Shown here piece after piece: positions 26,827 through 35,757 of a stretch of DNA of 64,000 nucleotides. The translations under genes and the position numbers were made by a program. Position 1 is the stretch's first letter, and each line of letters starts with the position of its first letter. Origin of the DNA: Streptomyces profundus (lineage in GTDB: Bacteria > Actinomycetota > Actinomycetes > Streptomycetales > Streptomycetaceae); the NCBI RefSeq assembly GCF_020740535.1, contig NZ_CP082362.1, positions 1,302,001-1,366,000 on the forward strand, in the 5' to 3' direction. The notes under the pieces are model-generated. The model ran no database searches. It saw nothing but the letters and a program-made list of their open reading frames with translations, and had not been told where the DNA came from.

Positions 26827-28254
26827 ATGGTGCACGTCGGTTCATTACAGCGAACCAGCCGACCCGTCCCGCCCAGCGGACGGTGGTTCGTGCCGCCGGT
26901 CCTGGTGGCGCTCGGCGCGCTGGGCGCCGTGTTCGTGGTCCCGGCCGACGCCCGCCTCGCTGTGCTCTGGTGCGGCGGACTGGCCACGGCGGCGGTGCTG
27001 CTGATCGTCGGCGAGACCGCGCGCCGGGGCAGGGCCATAGCCTTTCTCGAGGACCGGCTGAGCCGCCATCTCGCCGACGCCGACCTGATGGCCTACGACC
27101 TGCTGCCGGTGGCGCTCGACCGGATGAAGAACGGCGATCTGGAGGACGACGTCATCCCCCAGCTGCCGGAGGAGACCACCTCGGACCCCCAACTCGTCGC
27201 CGCCTTCGAGGGCATGGCCTACGGCATCCTCGACGTGCTGCGGGAGAAGGAGTTGCAGCGGGACTCGGCCAAGCGGGCCATCGTCAACATCGCGCACCGC
27301 ATCCAGTCCGAGATCCACCGCCTCCAGGACGACATCGCCAAGATGCAGTTCCGGCACGGCACCCCCGACGTGCTCAGCGATCTGATGCATCTGGAGCACC
27401 GCATCAACGTCACCGGCCGGTTCGCCACCAGCCTCGCTGTGGTCGGCGGCGGCGCCCCGGTGCGGCGCTGGGCCAGGCCCATCTCGCTGCACGACGTGAT
27501 GCGCGCCGGCTCGGGCCCGATCAACGAGTACCTCCGGGTCGAGCAGCACCGCGTCATCGAGACGGCGGTGGTCGGCCACGCCGTCGAACCGCTGATCATG
27601 ATCATGGGCGAGCTGCTCGACAACGCCACCCGTTACTCCCCGCCCAGCAGCAGCGTGGTGATGAACACCGAGGAGGTGGCGTCGGGCATCGAGGTGTCCA
27701 TCGAGGACAAGGGCGCCGGCCTCACCGACGAGTCGCGGCGGCGCGCCGAGTTCCTGCTGCAACAGGGTGTGGACGGTCTGGATCTGGAGGACCTGGGCGA
27801 GACGGCCCGCATCGGGCTGCGGGTCGCCGGCATCCTGGCCAGCCACCACGGCGTCCGGATCTCGCTGCGCCCCTCCACCTGCGCGGGGGTTCGCGCCGTG
27901 GTCTTCCTGCCCAACGACCTGCTCACCGCCGTCCCACCGCCCAAGTACCCGATCCCGGCGATCCGCCCCACCCCGCAGTGGCATCTGCCGATCGGCGAAC
28001 TGGACGAGGACGCCCCGCAGTACGAGCGGAACGCCAACGGTCTGCCGCAGCGCCGCAGGCGTCGGCACGCCGAGCCGAACGGCGGCGGGCCGGCCCCCCG
28101 GCAGGCGCCGCCCCGCAAGGCCGCGCGGCGCCCGGCGCCCGAACGGCGGGAGTCGGGCCTGTGGGTGGACGCGTTCTTCGCCGGCATCAGGTCGGAGCCC
28201 GACGGCTCGCCGCCCGCCGAGGGGCCGGGCGAGGCCGACCGGCCGAGCCCCTAG
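26827..28254 (+). CDS. cvnA: Conservon sensor-kinase-like ATPase CvnA
   Basis: A 475-residue membrane protein. Two N-terminal helices (FVPPVLVALGALGAVFVV and LAVLWCGGLATAAVLLIVG) precede a coiled linker, a DHp-like helix (AKRAIVNIAHRIQSEIHRLQDDI) and a GHKL ATPase: N box GELLDNATRYSPP, G1 IEDKGAGL, then GLRVAGILASHHGVRISLRPS. The C-terminal ~110 residues are a disordered Arg/Pro-rich tail, and kinase activity is unproven for CvnA proteins. In conservons CvnA scaffolds CvnB, C and D at the membrane as a eukaryote-like G-protein complex. First gene of the cluster. Confidence 0.92.
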   Translation: MVHVGSLQRTSRPVPPSGRWFVPPVLVALGALGAVFVVPADARLAVLWCGGLATAAVLLIVGETARRGRAIAFLEDRLSRHLADADLMAYDLLPVALDRMKNGDLEDDVIPQLPEETTSDPQLVAAFEGMAYGILDVLREKELQRDSAKRAIVNIAHRIQSEIHRLQDDIAKMQFRHGTPDVLSDLMHLEHRINVTGRFATSLAVVGGGAPVRRWARPISLHDVMRAGSGPINEYLRVEQHRVIETAVVGHAVEPLIMIMGELLDNATRYSPPSSSVVMNTEEVASGIEVSIEDKGAGLTDESRRRAEFLLQQGVDGLDLEDLGETARIGLRVAGILASHHGVRISLRPSTCAGVRAVVFLPNDLLTAVPPPKYPIPAIRPTPQWHLPIGELDEDAPQYERNANGLPQRRRRRHAEPNGGGPAPRQAPPRKAARRPAPERRESGLWVDAFFAGIRSEPDGSPPAEGPGEADRPSP

Positions 28255-28438
28255 CGAGGGCGCCCAGGAGGGCGCCGGGGCCGCGGCGGCCATGGCACCC
28301 GCACGGCGCCGTCGCCGCTTCGCCGCCGCCTCAACCGCCGCCTCAGAACGCGGCTCGAAGGCCGTCGCTCAGGCTGCCTCGAAAGCTATCTCGAAGGCGC
28401 ACATCTCGGATCAAGTCGGAATTAAGGGTGAGAAGCAC

Positions 28439-28852
28439 GTGACACAGCGTCGGTTCAAGGACATGGACTGGATGCTCAGGGACCTGGCCGCCTCCGTCCC
28501 GTGTATCCGGCACATCGTGGTGCTGTCGGCGGACGGGCTGTGCATGGCCCAGCACGGCAGCGAGCGGGACAGCGGGGACCGGCTGGCAGCCGCCGCCTCC
28601 GGGATCAAGAGCCTGGCCCAGTCCATCGCCACCGAACTCCCGGGCGACGAGGGCGATGTGAAGATGGTGCTGCTGGAGCTGACCGGCGGCTTCTTCTATC
28701 TGATGTCGGCCGGGGACCGCTCCTATCTGGCGGTGACCGCCGACGCCGAGGTGGACCCGGGGCTGATCAGCCAGCGGATGCGCGATCTGGTGCTGCGGAT
28801 CGGCGAGCACCTCTCCACCGGCACCAGGACACCCGAGCAGGCCACCCCGTGA
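28439..28852 (+). CDS. cvnB: Roadblock/LC7 protein CvnB
   Basis: A 137-residue roadblock/LC7-domain protein (FKDMDWMLRDLAASVPCIRHIVVLSADGL; KMVLLELTGGFFYLMSAGDRSYLAV). Such proteins act as GTPase-activating or scaffolding partners (MglB-like) for the small GTPase CvnD. GTG 28439 follows AAGGGTGAG. The 184-bp gap after cvnA is longer than usual for the family and contains no recognisable gene; its open frame is the cvnA-antisense continuation. Confidence 0.92.
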   Translation: MTQRRFKDMDWMLRDLAASVPCIRHIVVLSADGLCMAQHGSERDSGDRLAAAASGIKSLAQSIATELPGDEGDVKMVLLELTGGFFYLMSAGDRSYLAVTADAEVDPGLISQRMRDLVLRIGEHLSTGTRTPEQATP

Positions 28853-29250
28853 TCGTCGCCGACGGGGGACAGGAGGACGAATCGCCGTCGCGCCGCAAGC
28901 CGGACGACGACCAGCCCGTTCCGCTCTATGTGGTGACCGGTGGCCGCAGCGAGTCCAAGGACGCCGTGGCGCTCGACCTGGTCACCCTCGTGGTGGCCAG
29001 GGCCGGTCCCCAGGCCGGCCAGTCCCCCGAGCACGCCGCGCTGCTGCGCATGTGTCGCTACCCCATCTCGGTGGCGGAGATCTCGGCCTACGTCGGCCTT
29101 CCGTTCAGTGCGGTGATCGTGCTGCTCATGGATCTGCTCGACACCTCCCAGGTGGACGTCAGGCAGACCCGGGTGGAACAGCACGCAGCCGCCGCCGATC
29201 CCGACCTCGACACCCTGAAGGCACTGATCGATGGCCTACAACGACTCTGA
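28849..29250 (+). CDS. cvnC: DUF742 protein CvnC
   Basis: A 133-residue DUF742 protein with a predicted winged-helix C-terminal half (EHAALLRMCRYPISVAEISAYVGLPFSAVIVLLMDLLDTSQVDVRQ). The N-terminal part (PVPLYVVTGGRSES) is the conserved DUF742 opening. GTG 28849 overlaps the cvnB stop as GTGA, and its own end overlaps cvnD by 20 bp, so B, C and D are translationally coupled. Confidence 0.92.
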   Translation: MIVADGGQEDESPSRRKPDDDQPVPLYVVTGGRSESKDAVALDLVTLVVARAGPQAGQSPEHAALLRMCRYPISVAEISAYVGLPFSAVIVLLMDLLDTSQVDVRQTRVEQHAAAADPDLDTLKALIDGLQRL

Positions 29251-29914
29251 GTTCACCCCTGGGCCCCGCGAGGAGGACCTGCTGCCCAGCTCGGCCGAGC
29301 AGTCGGTCAAGGTGGTCGTCGTCGGCGGCTTCGGCGTGGGCAAGACCACCATGGTCGGCGCGGTCAGCGAGATCCGCCCGCTGACCACCGAGGAGACCAT
29401 GACCCAGGCGGGGGCAGGGGTGGACGACCTGGCCGGCGTGGAGCGGAAGACGGAGACGACCGTCGCCATGGACTTCGGCCGGATCACCTTCAACGAACGG
29501 CTGGTGCTCTACCTCTTCGGCACCCCGGGGCAGCAGCGGTTCTGGTTCCTGTGGAACGGCGTCATCGAGGGCGCGCTCGGCGCGGTGGTGCTGGTCGACA
29601 GCCGGCGCCTGGAGGACAGCTTCCAGGCGATGGACCGCCTGGAGGAGTGCGGCGTCCCCTTCGTCGTCGCGGTCAACAACTTCCCCGACGCCCCGCTGTA
29701 CCCGGTGCCCGAGCTGCGTGCCGCCCTCGATCTGCCGACGGGGGTGCCGGTGGTCAGCTGCGACGCCCGCAAGTTCGACTCCAGCCGGGACGTGCTGCTG
29801 ACCCTGCTGCGCCACCTCTACAGCCGAGCCACCGAGAACGCCCCGGCCGACCCCGGCCCCACACCCGCGCCCGCATCCACCGCCACTCCCCCACACCCCT
29901 CGGAGGCACCGTGA
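29231..29914 (+). CDS. cvnD: Small GTPase CvnD
   Basis: A 227-residue ATP/GTP-binding protein. The P-loop is GGFGVGKTT (~33-41), the switch II region is FGTPGQQRFWFLW and the base-recognition motif is degenerate, VNNFPDA instead of NKxD. The final ~30 residues are Pro/Ala-rich. It is the switch component of the conservon. Its stop overlaps the P450 start as GTGA, which ties the P450 to this operon. Confidence 0.92.
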   Translation: MAYNDSEFTPGPREEDLLPSSAEQSVKVVVVGGFGVGKTTMVGAVSEIRPLTTEETMTQAGAGVDDLAGVERKTETTVAMDFGRITFNERLVLYLFGTPGQQRFWFLWNGVIEGALGAVVLVDSRRLEDSFQAMDRLEECGVPFVVAVNNFPDAPLYPVPELRAALDLPTGVPVVSCDARKFDSSRDVLLTLLRHLYSRATENAPADPGPTPAPASTATPPHPSEAP

Positions 29915-31416
29915 CCGCCACACCCGAACCGCCACGCGCCTTTGGCCCGCCCGGCGGCCCGCCGCCCGGCTGCCCCGCCCACCAGAGCGCCCCTGGCCCC
30001 GGCGGCGTGCAACGGCTCTACGGCCCCGCCGCCTCGGCGGATCCGATGGGCCTGTACGAACGGCTGCGCACCGAGCACGGGCCCGTCGCCCCGGTGCTGC
30101 TCGAAGGGGACCTGCCGGCCTGGCTGGTGCTCGGCTACGACGAGATCCTGCAGGTCACCCGCAACCCCAGGCGGTTCCGCAGGGACGGCAGGGCCTGGTC
30201 GCCGTGGCAGCGCGGCGAGATCGGCGCCGACTCCCCGATCGGCCCGGTGCTGCTGTGGGGCCCGGACTGCACCCACCAGGACGGCGGCACCCACCAGCGG
30301 CTGCGCGGCGCGGTCAACGAGTCGCTCGAACGCTTCGACCGGCGCGGGCTGCGGCGCTATGTGCAGGTCTACGGGCACCAGTTGATCGACCGCTTCGCGT
30401 CGGAGGGCCGGGCCGAGATCCTCAGCCAGTACGCGCAGCAGCTGCCGATGCTGGTGCTGACCGTGGTGCTCGGCCTGCCGGAGGAGGAGGGGCCGAAGCT
30501 GGTCGAGGCCAGCCGACAGCTGCTGATCGGCACCGAGAAGGCGGTGGAGGCCGACCGCTATCTCCAGCACGCCCTCACGGAGTTGGTGGCCACCAAGCAC
30601 ACCACCCCCGGCCACGACCTGGCGTCCTGGCTGATCGCGCACCCGGCCGACCTCTCCGACGACGAGGTGCTGCACCATCTTCGGCTGGTGATGGTCGCGG
30701 CCAACGAGACCACCACCAACCTCATCGTCAACACCCTGCGGGTGGTCTTCACCCACCCCAGGTTCCGTGGCTCGCTCCACGGCGGCCGGATGACGCTGCC
30801 GGCCGCGGTGGAGCAGGTCCTCTGGGACGAGCCGCCGATCTCCGTCTGCCCCGGCGGATTCGCCAGCGAGGACGTGGAGTTGGGCGGACAGAACGTCCGG
30901 AAGGGTGATCTCTTACTGCTCGGCCTGGCGGCGGCCAACGCCGATCCCGCCATCCGCCCCTCCCCCAGCACCCCGATGCACGGCAACCGTTCGCATCTCT
31001 CCTTCACCAGCGGGCCGCACGAGTGTCCTGGCCAGGACATCGGACGGGCCATCACCGTGACGGGCATCGAGGTGCTCCTCTCCCGGCTGCCCGATCTGCG
31101 GCTGATGCTGGAGCCCGACGAACTGACCTGGTCCTCGTCCACCTGGTCCCGCCATCTCGTCGCGCTGCCCGTGGAGTTCACGCCACGCGTCCGGGCCGAG
31201 CGGCTGTCGCTCGTGCCGCCGGCGCCCGGCCGCCGCGCGGCGCCTGGGCGGCGCCGCTCCGGGCCGCCCGACGCGGCCGAGACGGCGCGGGCCGCGCCGG
31301 CGGCTAGCGGGCGACGGTCGCTCTGGGCGGCGCTGCGCGGCCTGCTGAGCCGCTCGGCGGAGGCGGCGCCGGCGGAGCGGCGGGCCGAGCACCCACCGGA
31401 ACGGCGGGGCCGCTGA
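29911..31416 (+). CDS. Conservon-linked cytochrome P450, CYP157-like, lacking ExxR
   Basis: A 501-residue P450. The heme-ligand loop FTSGPHECPGQDIGRA has the axial Cys at ~371, and helix I reads MVAANETTTN. Where canonical P450s have E-x-x-R this protein reads EQVLW at ~301-305, so the arginine is missing. CYP157-family P450s from Streptomyces conservons are known for this loss (EQSLW in CYP157C1). After ~420 the protein runs on for ~75 Arg/Ala/Pro-rich residues that overlap the convergent terpene synthase. GTG 29911 has GGAGG upstream and overlaps cvnD. Its electron partner is not encoded nearby. Confidence 0.9.
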   Translation: MTATPEPPRAFGPPGGPPPGCPAHQSAPGPGGVQRLYGPAASADPMGLYERLRTEHGPVAPVLLEGDLPAWLVLGYDEILQVTRNPRRFRRDGRAWSPWQRGEIGADSPIGPVLLWGPDCTHQDGGTHQRLRGAVNESLERFDRRGLRRYVQVYGHQLIDRFASEGRAEILSQYAQQLPMLVLTVVLGLPEEEGPKLVEASRQLLIGTEKAVEADRYLQHALTELVATKHTTPGHDLASWLIAHPADLSDDEVLHHLRLVMVAANETTTNLIVNTLRVVFTHPRFRGSLHGGRMTLPAAVEQVLWDEPPISVCPGGFASEDVELGGQNVRKGDLLLLGLAAANADPAIRPSPSTPMHGNRSHLSFTSGPHECPGQDIGRAITVTGIEVLLSRLPDLRLMLEPDELTWSSSTWSRHLVALPVEFTPRVRAERLSLVPPAPGRRAAPGRRRSGPPDAAETARAAPAASGRRSLWAALRGLLSRSAEAAPAERRAEHPPERRGR

Positions 31417-32452
31417 CCTCGCCGGATGGCGGGGCCGCGGGCCCCAGGGCGGCCCCCGGCACGGTGAGATCGCCGATCACGCTCCGGCCGGCGGCGCCGC
31501 CCCCGTAGCGGGCGGAGGCCACGCCCCAGCGCTGGTTCCCCGCCATCCAGCAGCTCAGCCCCTCCAGATAGCGCTCGACGGCCACCCGGCCCGCCGTGTC
31601 CAGGCCGAGGCGGGCGGCGATCCTGGGCACCCGGCCCGACAGTTCGAGGAACATCTCGACACGCCCCCGCACCAGCGCGGTGACCTGGCGCACCGCCTGG
31701 GCCCTGGTGCAGCCCTGGGCGCGCTGCCGGATCAGCACGAGGTTGTGCGGATCGCCCTGGGCCTCCTCGCGCTCCAGGGAGTGGACGTCGTTGCAGAGGA
31801 AGATCACGTCGCCGGCGCAGCGGGTGAGGATCTGCACCTCGCGGCTCCAGTAGGCGCGGGCCGGCACCTCGAAGCGGCCGGCGCGCTCGATCAGGTCGAA
31901 GCAGGGGGCGGTGCCGACGGCCTGGCGGCGCAGCGACAGATAGGCGTTCTCGTCCAGCGGGGCGCCCGAGAGGCGGTTGCGCGCCTCGCCCACATAGGAG
32001 CGGAAGAAGCGGGTGAGGTTGCCGGCGGCGCGCTGCCGCCAGGCGTCGGACATGCCGGCCGAGGCACGCCGCCACATGTCGGCGTAGGCGCGGGTGAGCG
32101 GCAGATCCACGGCCGGGCGCTCGCCCGGCGGCCGGTAGGGGATGCCGGCCAGCGCGGTGCTCAGCCGCGACGCGCTGCTCGGGCTGCGCCCCAGCTCACC
32201 GTCGAACTGGTCGTCCAGCGGGAAGCCGAGACAGACCGCGTCCGTGGCCAGCTCGATGTCCTCGGCGTTCGCGTCCGGATAGGCGTAGGCGGCCAGATCG
32301 GTGAGGCGCCAGTCGGCGTAGGCGCGCAGCGCGGGCCCCTCGGCCACCAGCCCATGGGCGCGGACCCAGGCGAGGTGGTGCGCCCGCGACCGCTCGCCCA
32401 GCGGATTGACCCGGCGCGGGAACGGCAGGAAGAACCGCACGTCCTGCGGCAT
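31304..32452 (-). CDS. Class I terpene synthase (terpene cyclase)
   Basis: A 382-residue sesquiterpene-synthase-type cyclase. The aspartate-rich Mg site is FPLDDQFDGE (~77-85). The NSE triad is NDVHSLEREEAQGD (~219-232), and an R-W pair (GNQRWGVASARY) lies near the end of the fold. The N-terminal PFPRRVNPLGERSRAHHLAW is typical of bacterial terpene synthases. From ~335 on, an Ala/Pro-rich tail extends beyond the fold and overlaps the P450 gene by 113 bp. ATG 32452 follows AAGGGGG. Substrate (FPP or GPP) and product cannot be read from sequence. A P450 facing a cyclase suggests hydroxylation of the terpene, but they are on opposite strands. Confidence 0.9.
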   Translation of the reverse strand: MPQDVRFFLPFPRRVNPLGERSRAHHLAWVRAHGLVAEGPALRAYADWRLTDLAAYAYPDANAEDIELATDAVCLGFPLDDQFDGELGRSPSSASRLSTALAGIPYRPPGERPAVDLPLTRAYADMWRRASAGMSDAWRQRAAGNLTRFFRSYVGEARNRLSGAPLDENAYLSLRRQAVGTAPCFDLIERAGRFEVPARAYWSREVQILTRCAGDVIFLCNDVHSLEREEAQGDPHNLVLIRQRAQGCTRAQAVRQVTALVRGRVEMFLELSGRVPRIAARLGLDTAGRVAVERYLEGLSCWMAGNQRWGVASARYGGGAAGRSVIGDLTVPGAALGPAAPPSGEVSGPAVPVGARPAAPPAPPPPSGSAGRAAPPRATVAR

Positions 32453-32652
32453 GTGCCAACCCCCTTATGCGCGTGCCCAAGCTCTGCCCCAACCGCCGCA
32501 CGGGCAACCGGCGGACCCTTCCGCCGCTGGCCGGATCGCTTCGGTAGTCGCGAGATCACCGCAGGTGACGGGGCGCGCGCCGGCACGCATTACGACCGAA
32601 ACGAGACGTCCACGCCCCCCATTGCGTCAGTCGGACGATTACACTCGCTCCC

Positions 32653-34407
32653 GTGCCTCAGCTACGACTTGCCCTCAATCAGATCGACTCCCGGGTCGGT
32701 GATCTGGCCGGCAACGCGGAAGCGGTGCTGCGCTGGACCCGGCACAGCGTCCAGCGGGGCGCGCACCTCGTGGCCTTCCCCGAGATGACGCTCACCGGCT
32801 ATCCGGTGGAGGACCTGGCGCTGCGCGGCTCGTTCGTCGCCGCCAGCCGGGCCGCGCTGCGCGAGCTGGCCGCCCGGCTGGACGCCGAGGGCCTCGGCGA
32901 GGTGCCGGTGGTGGTCGGCTATCTGGACCGCACCGAGCAGGCCGAGCCGCAGGTGGGGCAGCCGGCCGGCGCCCCGCGCAACGCCGCGGCGGTGCTCCAG
33001 GGCGGCCGGGTGCGGCTGGCCTTCGCCAAGCACCACCTCCCCAACTACGGGGTGTTCGACGAGTACCGCTACTTCGTCCCGGGCGACACGCTCCCCGTGG
33101 TGCGGGTGCACGGCGTCGACGTGGCGTTGGCGATCTGCGAGGACCTCTGGCAGGACGGCGGCCGGGTGCCGGCCACCCGCGCCGCGGGGGCCGGCCTGCT
33201 GCTGGCCATCAACGCCTCGCCCTACGAGGTGGCCAAGGAGGACACCCGCCTGGAGCTGGTGCGCAAGCGGGCCAGGGAGGCGGGCTGCGCGCTGGCCTAT
33301 CTGGCGATGATCGGCGGCCAGGACGAGCTGGTCTTCGACGGGGACTCGCTGGTGGTGGACGCGGACGGCGAAGTCCTCGCCAGGGGCCCGCAGTTCGCCG
33401 AGGAGTGCCTGCTGGTGGATCTGTCGCTGCCGGCGGCGCCCGACGAGCCGCCCACCGGGCGCGCCGACGACGGGCTCACCATCGACCATCTGACGCTGAC
33501 CGCCGAGCCGCTCGCGCCCTATGAACCCGCGTACCCCGGCGGGTTGGCCGAACGGCTCGACGAGGCGGAGGAGACATACCGGGCGCTGGTCACGGGGCTG
33601 CGCGCCTACACGGTGAAGAACGGCTTCGACTCGGTGCTGATCGGGCTCTCCGGCGGCATCGACTCGGCGCTCTGCGCGGCCATCGCCGTCGACGCGCTGG
33701 GCGCCGAACGGGTCTTCGGGCTGGCGATGCCCTCGCGCTACTCCTCGGAGCACTCCGTCGACGACGCGCGGGAGTTGGCGAGGCGCACCGGCCTCCACCT
33801 GCGGACGGTGCCGATCGGCGGCATGTTCGACGCCTATCTGAGCCAGGTGGAGCTGACCGGGCTCGCCGAGGAGAACCTCCAGTCCCGGCTGCGCGGCACG
33901 CTGCTGATGGCGGTCTCCAACCAGGAGGGCCAGATCGTGCTGGCCCCCGGCAACAAGAGCGAGTTGGCCGTCGGCTACTCCACGCTCTACGGCGATTCGG
34001 TCGGCGCGTTCGGTCCGATCAAGGACCTCTACAAGACCGGCGTCTACCGGCTGGCCCGATGGCGCAACGAGGCGGCGGCCAGGCGCGGCGAGACGCCGCC
34101 GATCCCGGAGAACTCCATCGCCAAGCCGCCGAGCGCCGAACTGCGCCCAGGGCAGGTGGACACGGACTCGCTGCCCGACTACGACACCCTGGACGCGATC
34201 CTGGAGCGCTATGTGGACCGGGACCAGGGCCGCGCCTCGATCGTGGACGACGGCTTCGACCCCGAGCTGGTGACCCGGGTGCTGCGGCTCGTCGACCGGG
34301 CGGAGTACAAGCGCCGCCAGTACCCGCCGGGCACCAAGATCTCCCCCAAGGGCTTCGGCAAGGACCGCAGGCTGCCCATCACCAACGGCTGGCGCGAGGG
34401 CGACTGA
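32653..34407 (+). CDS. nadE: Glutamine-dependent NAD+ synthase
   Basis: A 584-residue two-domain enzyme that amidates nicotinic acid adenine dinucleotide to NAD+. The N-terminal nitrilase-fold glutaminase has its triad Glu (FPEMTLTGYP, ~46), Lys (AKHHLPNYGVFDEYRYF, ~126) and Cys (ICEDLW, ~163). The C-terminal synthetase has the PP-loop LSGGIDSAL (~333-341). It ends with KGFGKDRRLPITNGWREGD, and its length is normal for the family. It starts at GTG 32653, which begins the LRLALNQIDSRVGDL strand. Monocistronic. Confidence 0.95.
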   Translation: MPQLRLALNQIDSRVGDLAGNAEAVLRWTRHSVQRGAHLVAFPEMTLTGYPVEDLALRGSFVAASRAALRELAARLDAEGLGEVPVVVGYLDRTEQAEPQVGQPAGAPRNAAAVLQGGRVRLAFAKHHLPNYGVFDEYRYFVPGDTLPVVRVHGVDVALAICEDLWQDGGRVPATRAAGAGLLLAINASPYEVAKEDTRLELVRKRAREAGCALAYLAMIGGQDELVFDGDSLVVDADGEVLARGPQFAEECLLVDLSLPAAPDEPPTGRADDGLTIDHLTLTAEPLAPYEPAYPGGLAERLDEAEETYRALVTGLRAYTVKNGFDSVLIGLSGGIDSALCAAIAVDALGAERVFGLAMPSRYSSEHSVDDARELARRTGLHLRTVPIGGMFDAYLSQVELTGLAEENLQSRLRGTLLMAVSNQEGQIVLAPGNKSELAVGYSTLYGDSVGAFGPIKDLYKTGVYRLARWRNEAAARRGETPPIPENSIAKPPSAELRPGQVDTDSLPDYDTLDAILERYVDRDQGRASIVDDGFDPELVTRVLRLVDRAEYKRRQYPPGTKISPKGFGKDRRLPITNGWREGD

Positions 34408-34483
34408 ACGCGCCGCCTGCACCGGGCCGTTGCCCGTTGCCCGTTTCGAACCCCCTCGTTGCCCGTGTCCGTCGTTGGCGCCC

Positions 34484-34513
34484 TTGGTCTAGACATGTCC
34501 ACGACATAGTTCT
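34484..34513 (+). promoter_or_regulatory. Promoter of the S1 protease gene
   Basis: TTGGTC (34484-34489), an 18-bp spacer and TAGTTC (34508-34513) fit a housekeeping-sigma promoter. Transcription would start near 34520, so the palindrome at 34535-34548 would lie in the early transcribed region. Confidence 0.45.
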
Positions 34514-34534
34514 ACGCTGCTCCCCGCAGAGTAT

Positions 34535-34548
34535 GAGAGCGCTCTCGG
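34535..34548. promoter_or_regulatory. LacI/CebR-like palindrome TGAGAGCGCTCTCG
   Basis: The central 12 bp (GAGAGCGCTCTC) are a perfect palindrome with a CG-containing core. It matches the CebR-type box TGGGAGCGCTCCCA at 11 of 14 positions. It sits just downstream of the predicted promoter of the S1 protease, a typical repressor position. Confidence 0.5.
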
Positions 34549-34601
34549 TCTCCGCTGTTCCGCCCCATCACAGGTAGAGCACTCGAAGGAGAACCCCCAC
34601 C

Positions 34602-35747
34602 ATGAGACGCACCAGAGGCATGCGCCTTGGCCTGTCCGCGCTGCTCGTCGCCGGCGCGCTGGCCGGCACCGGCGCCGCCACCGCTTCGGCGGACGAACCG
34701 GTCGCCGGCGAGGGCCTGTTGACGGCCCTCCAGCAGGACTACGGCCTCACCGCCGAGCAGGCCGAGCAGCGGCTCGCCGACGAGGCCGCCGCCACCGAGA
34801 TCGAGCCAGCCGCCCGGCAGGCGGCTGGCTCGGCGTTCGGCGGCAGCTGGTTCGACCCGGCCAGCGGCGACCTGGTGGTCGCCGTCACCGACGACGACCA
34901 CGCGGGCGCGGTCGAGGAGGCCGGCGCCAGGACGACGCTGGTCCGGCACAGCGAGGCGGCCCTGAACACCACCATGGCCTCCATCGACACCCTCGCCGGC
35001 AGCGTCGGCGCGCCCGACGCGGTGGCCAGCTGGCAGGTCGACCCCCGCGCCAACAGCGTGGTGGTCAACGTCGTCGAGGGCACCGAGTCGACGGCCGAGG
35101 TCGCGGCCTTCCTCGACGAGGCGCGGGAGGCGGGCCCCGTCGCCGTCCGCACCGTGGGCGAGGCGCCGCAGACGTTCGCCGCCGGCACGGTGGGCGGCGA
35201 CCCGTACTACACCGGCAACGTCCGCTGTTCCATCGGCTTCTCCGTGCACGGCGGCTTCGTCACCGCCGGGCACTGCGGACCGCGGGGCGCGGACGTGTTC
35301 GGCTGGGACCGCTCGCACATCGGGCAGTTCCAGGGCTCGTCCTTCCCCGGCAACGACTACGCCTGGGTGAGCGTGGGCAGCGGCTGGTGGACGGAGCCGG
35401 TCGTACTGGGCTGGGGCGCGGTCTCCGACCAGCTCGTCCGCGGCTCGGCCGAGGCGCCGGTCGGCGCCTCGATCTGCCGCTCGGGCTCGACCACCGGCTG
35501 GCACTGCGGCACCCTGCTGGCCAAGAACGAGACGGTCAACTACGGCAACGGCGATCTCGTCCACGAGCTGACCAAGACCAGCGTCTGCGCCGAGGGCGGC
35601 GACTCGGGCGGCGCCTATATCAGCGGCGACCAGGGCCAGGGCGTGACCTCGGGCGGCTGGGGCAACTGCTCCAGCGGCGGTGAGACCTGGTACCAGCCGC
35701 TCAACGAGATCCTCTCGGTCTACGGGCTGACCCTGCACACCGCCTGA
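34602..35747 (+). CDS. Secreted S1 family serine protease (alpha-lytic/streptogrisin type)
   Basis: A 381-residue preproenzyme. A signal peptide ends at TASA (~31). A pro-region of ~170 residues (AlphaLP propeptide type) acts as a folding chaperone. The protease domain starts near residue 205, with triad His (VTAGHCGP, ~224), Asp (GNDYAWV, ~252) and Ser (EGGDSGGAY, ~335). Six cysteines (RCS, HCG, ICR, HCG, VCA, NCS) can form the three disulfides usual in streptogrisins. ATG 34602 follows AAGGAGAA. It is monocistronic, with a predicted promoter and a LacI-type palindrome upstream and a terminator downstream. Confidence 0.93.
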   Translation: MRRTRGMRLGLSALLVAGALAGTGAATASADEPVAGEGLLTALQQDYGLTAEQAEQRLADEAAATEIEPAARQAAGSAFGGSWFDPASGDLVVAVTDDDHAGAVEEAGARTTLVRHSEAALNTTMASIDTLAGSVGAPDAVASWQVDPRANSVVVNVVEGTESTAEVAAFLDEAREAGPVAVRTVGEAPQTFAAGTVGGDPYYTGNVRCSIGFSVHGGFVTAGHCGPRGADVFGWDRSHIGQFQGSSFPGNDYAWVSVGSGWWTEPVVLGWGAVSDQLVRGSAEAPVGASICRSGSTTGWHCGTLLAKNETVNYGNGDLVHELTKTSVCAEGGDSGGAYISGDQGQGVTSGGWGNCSSGGETWYQPLNEILSVYGLTLHTA

Positions 35748-35757
35748 CACGCGCGGT

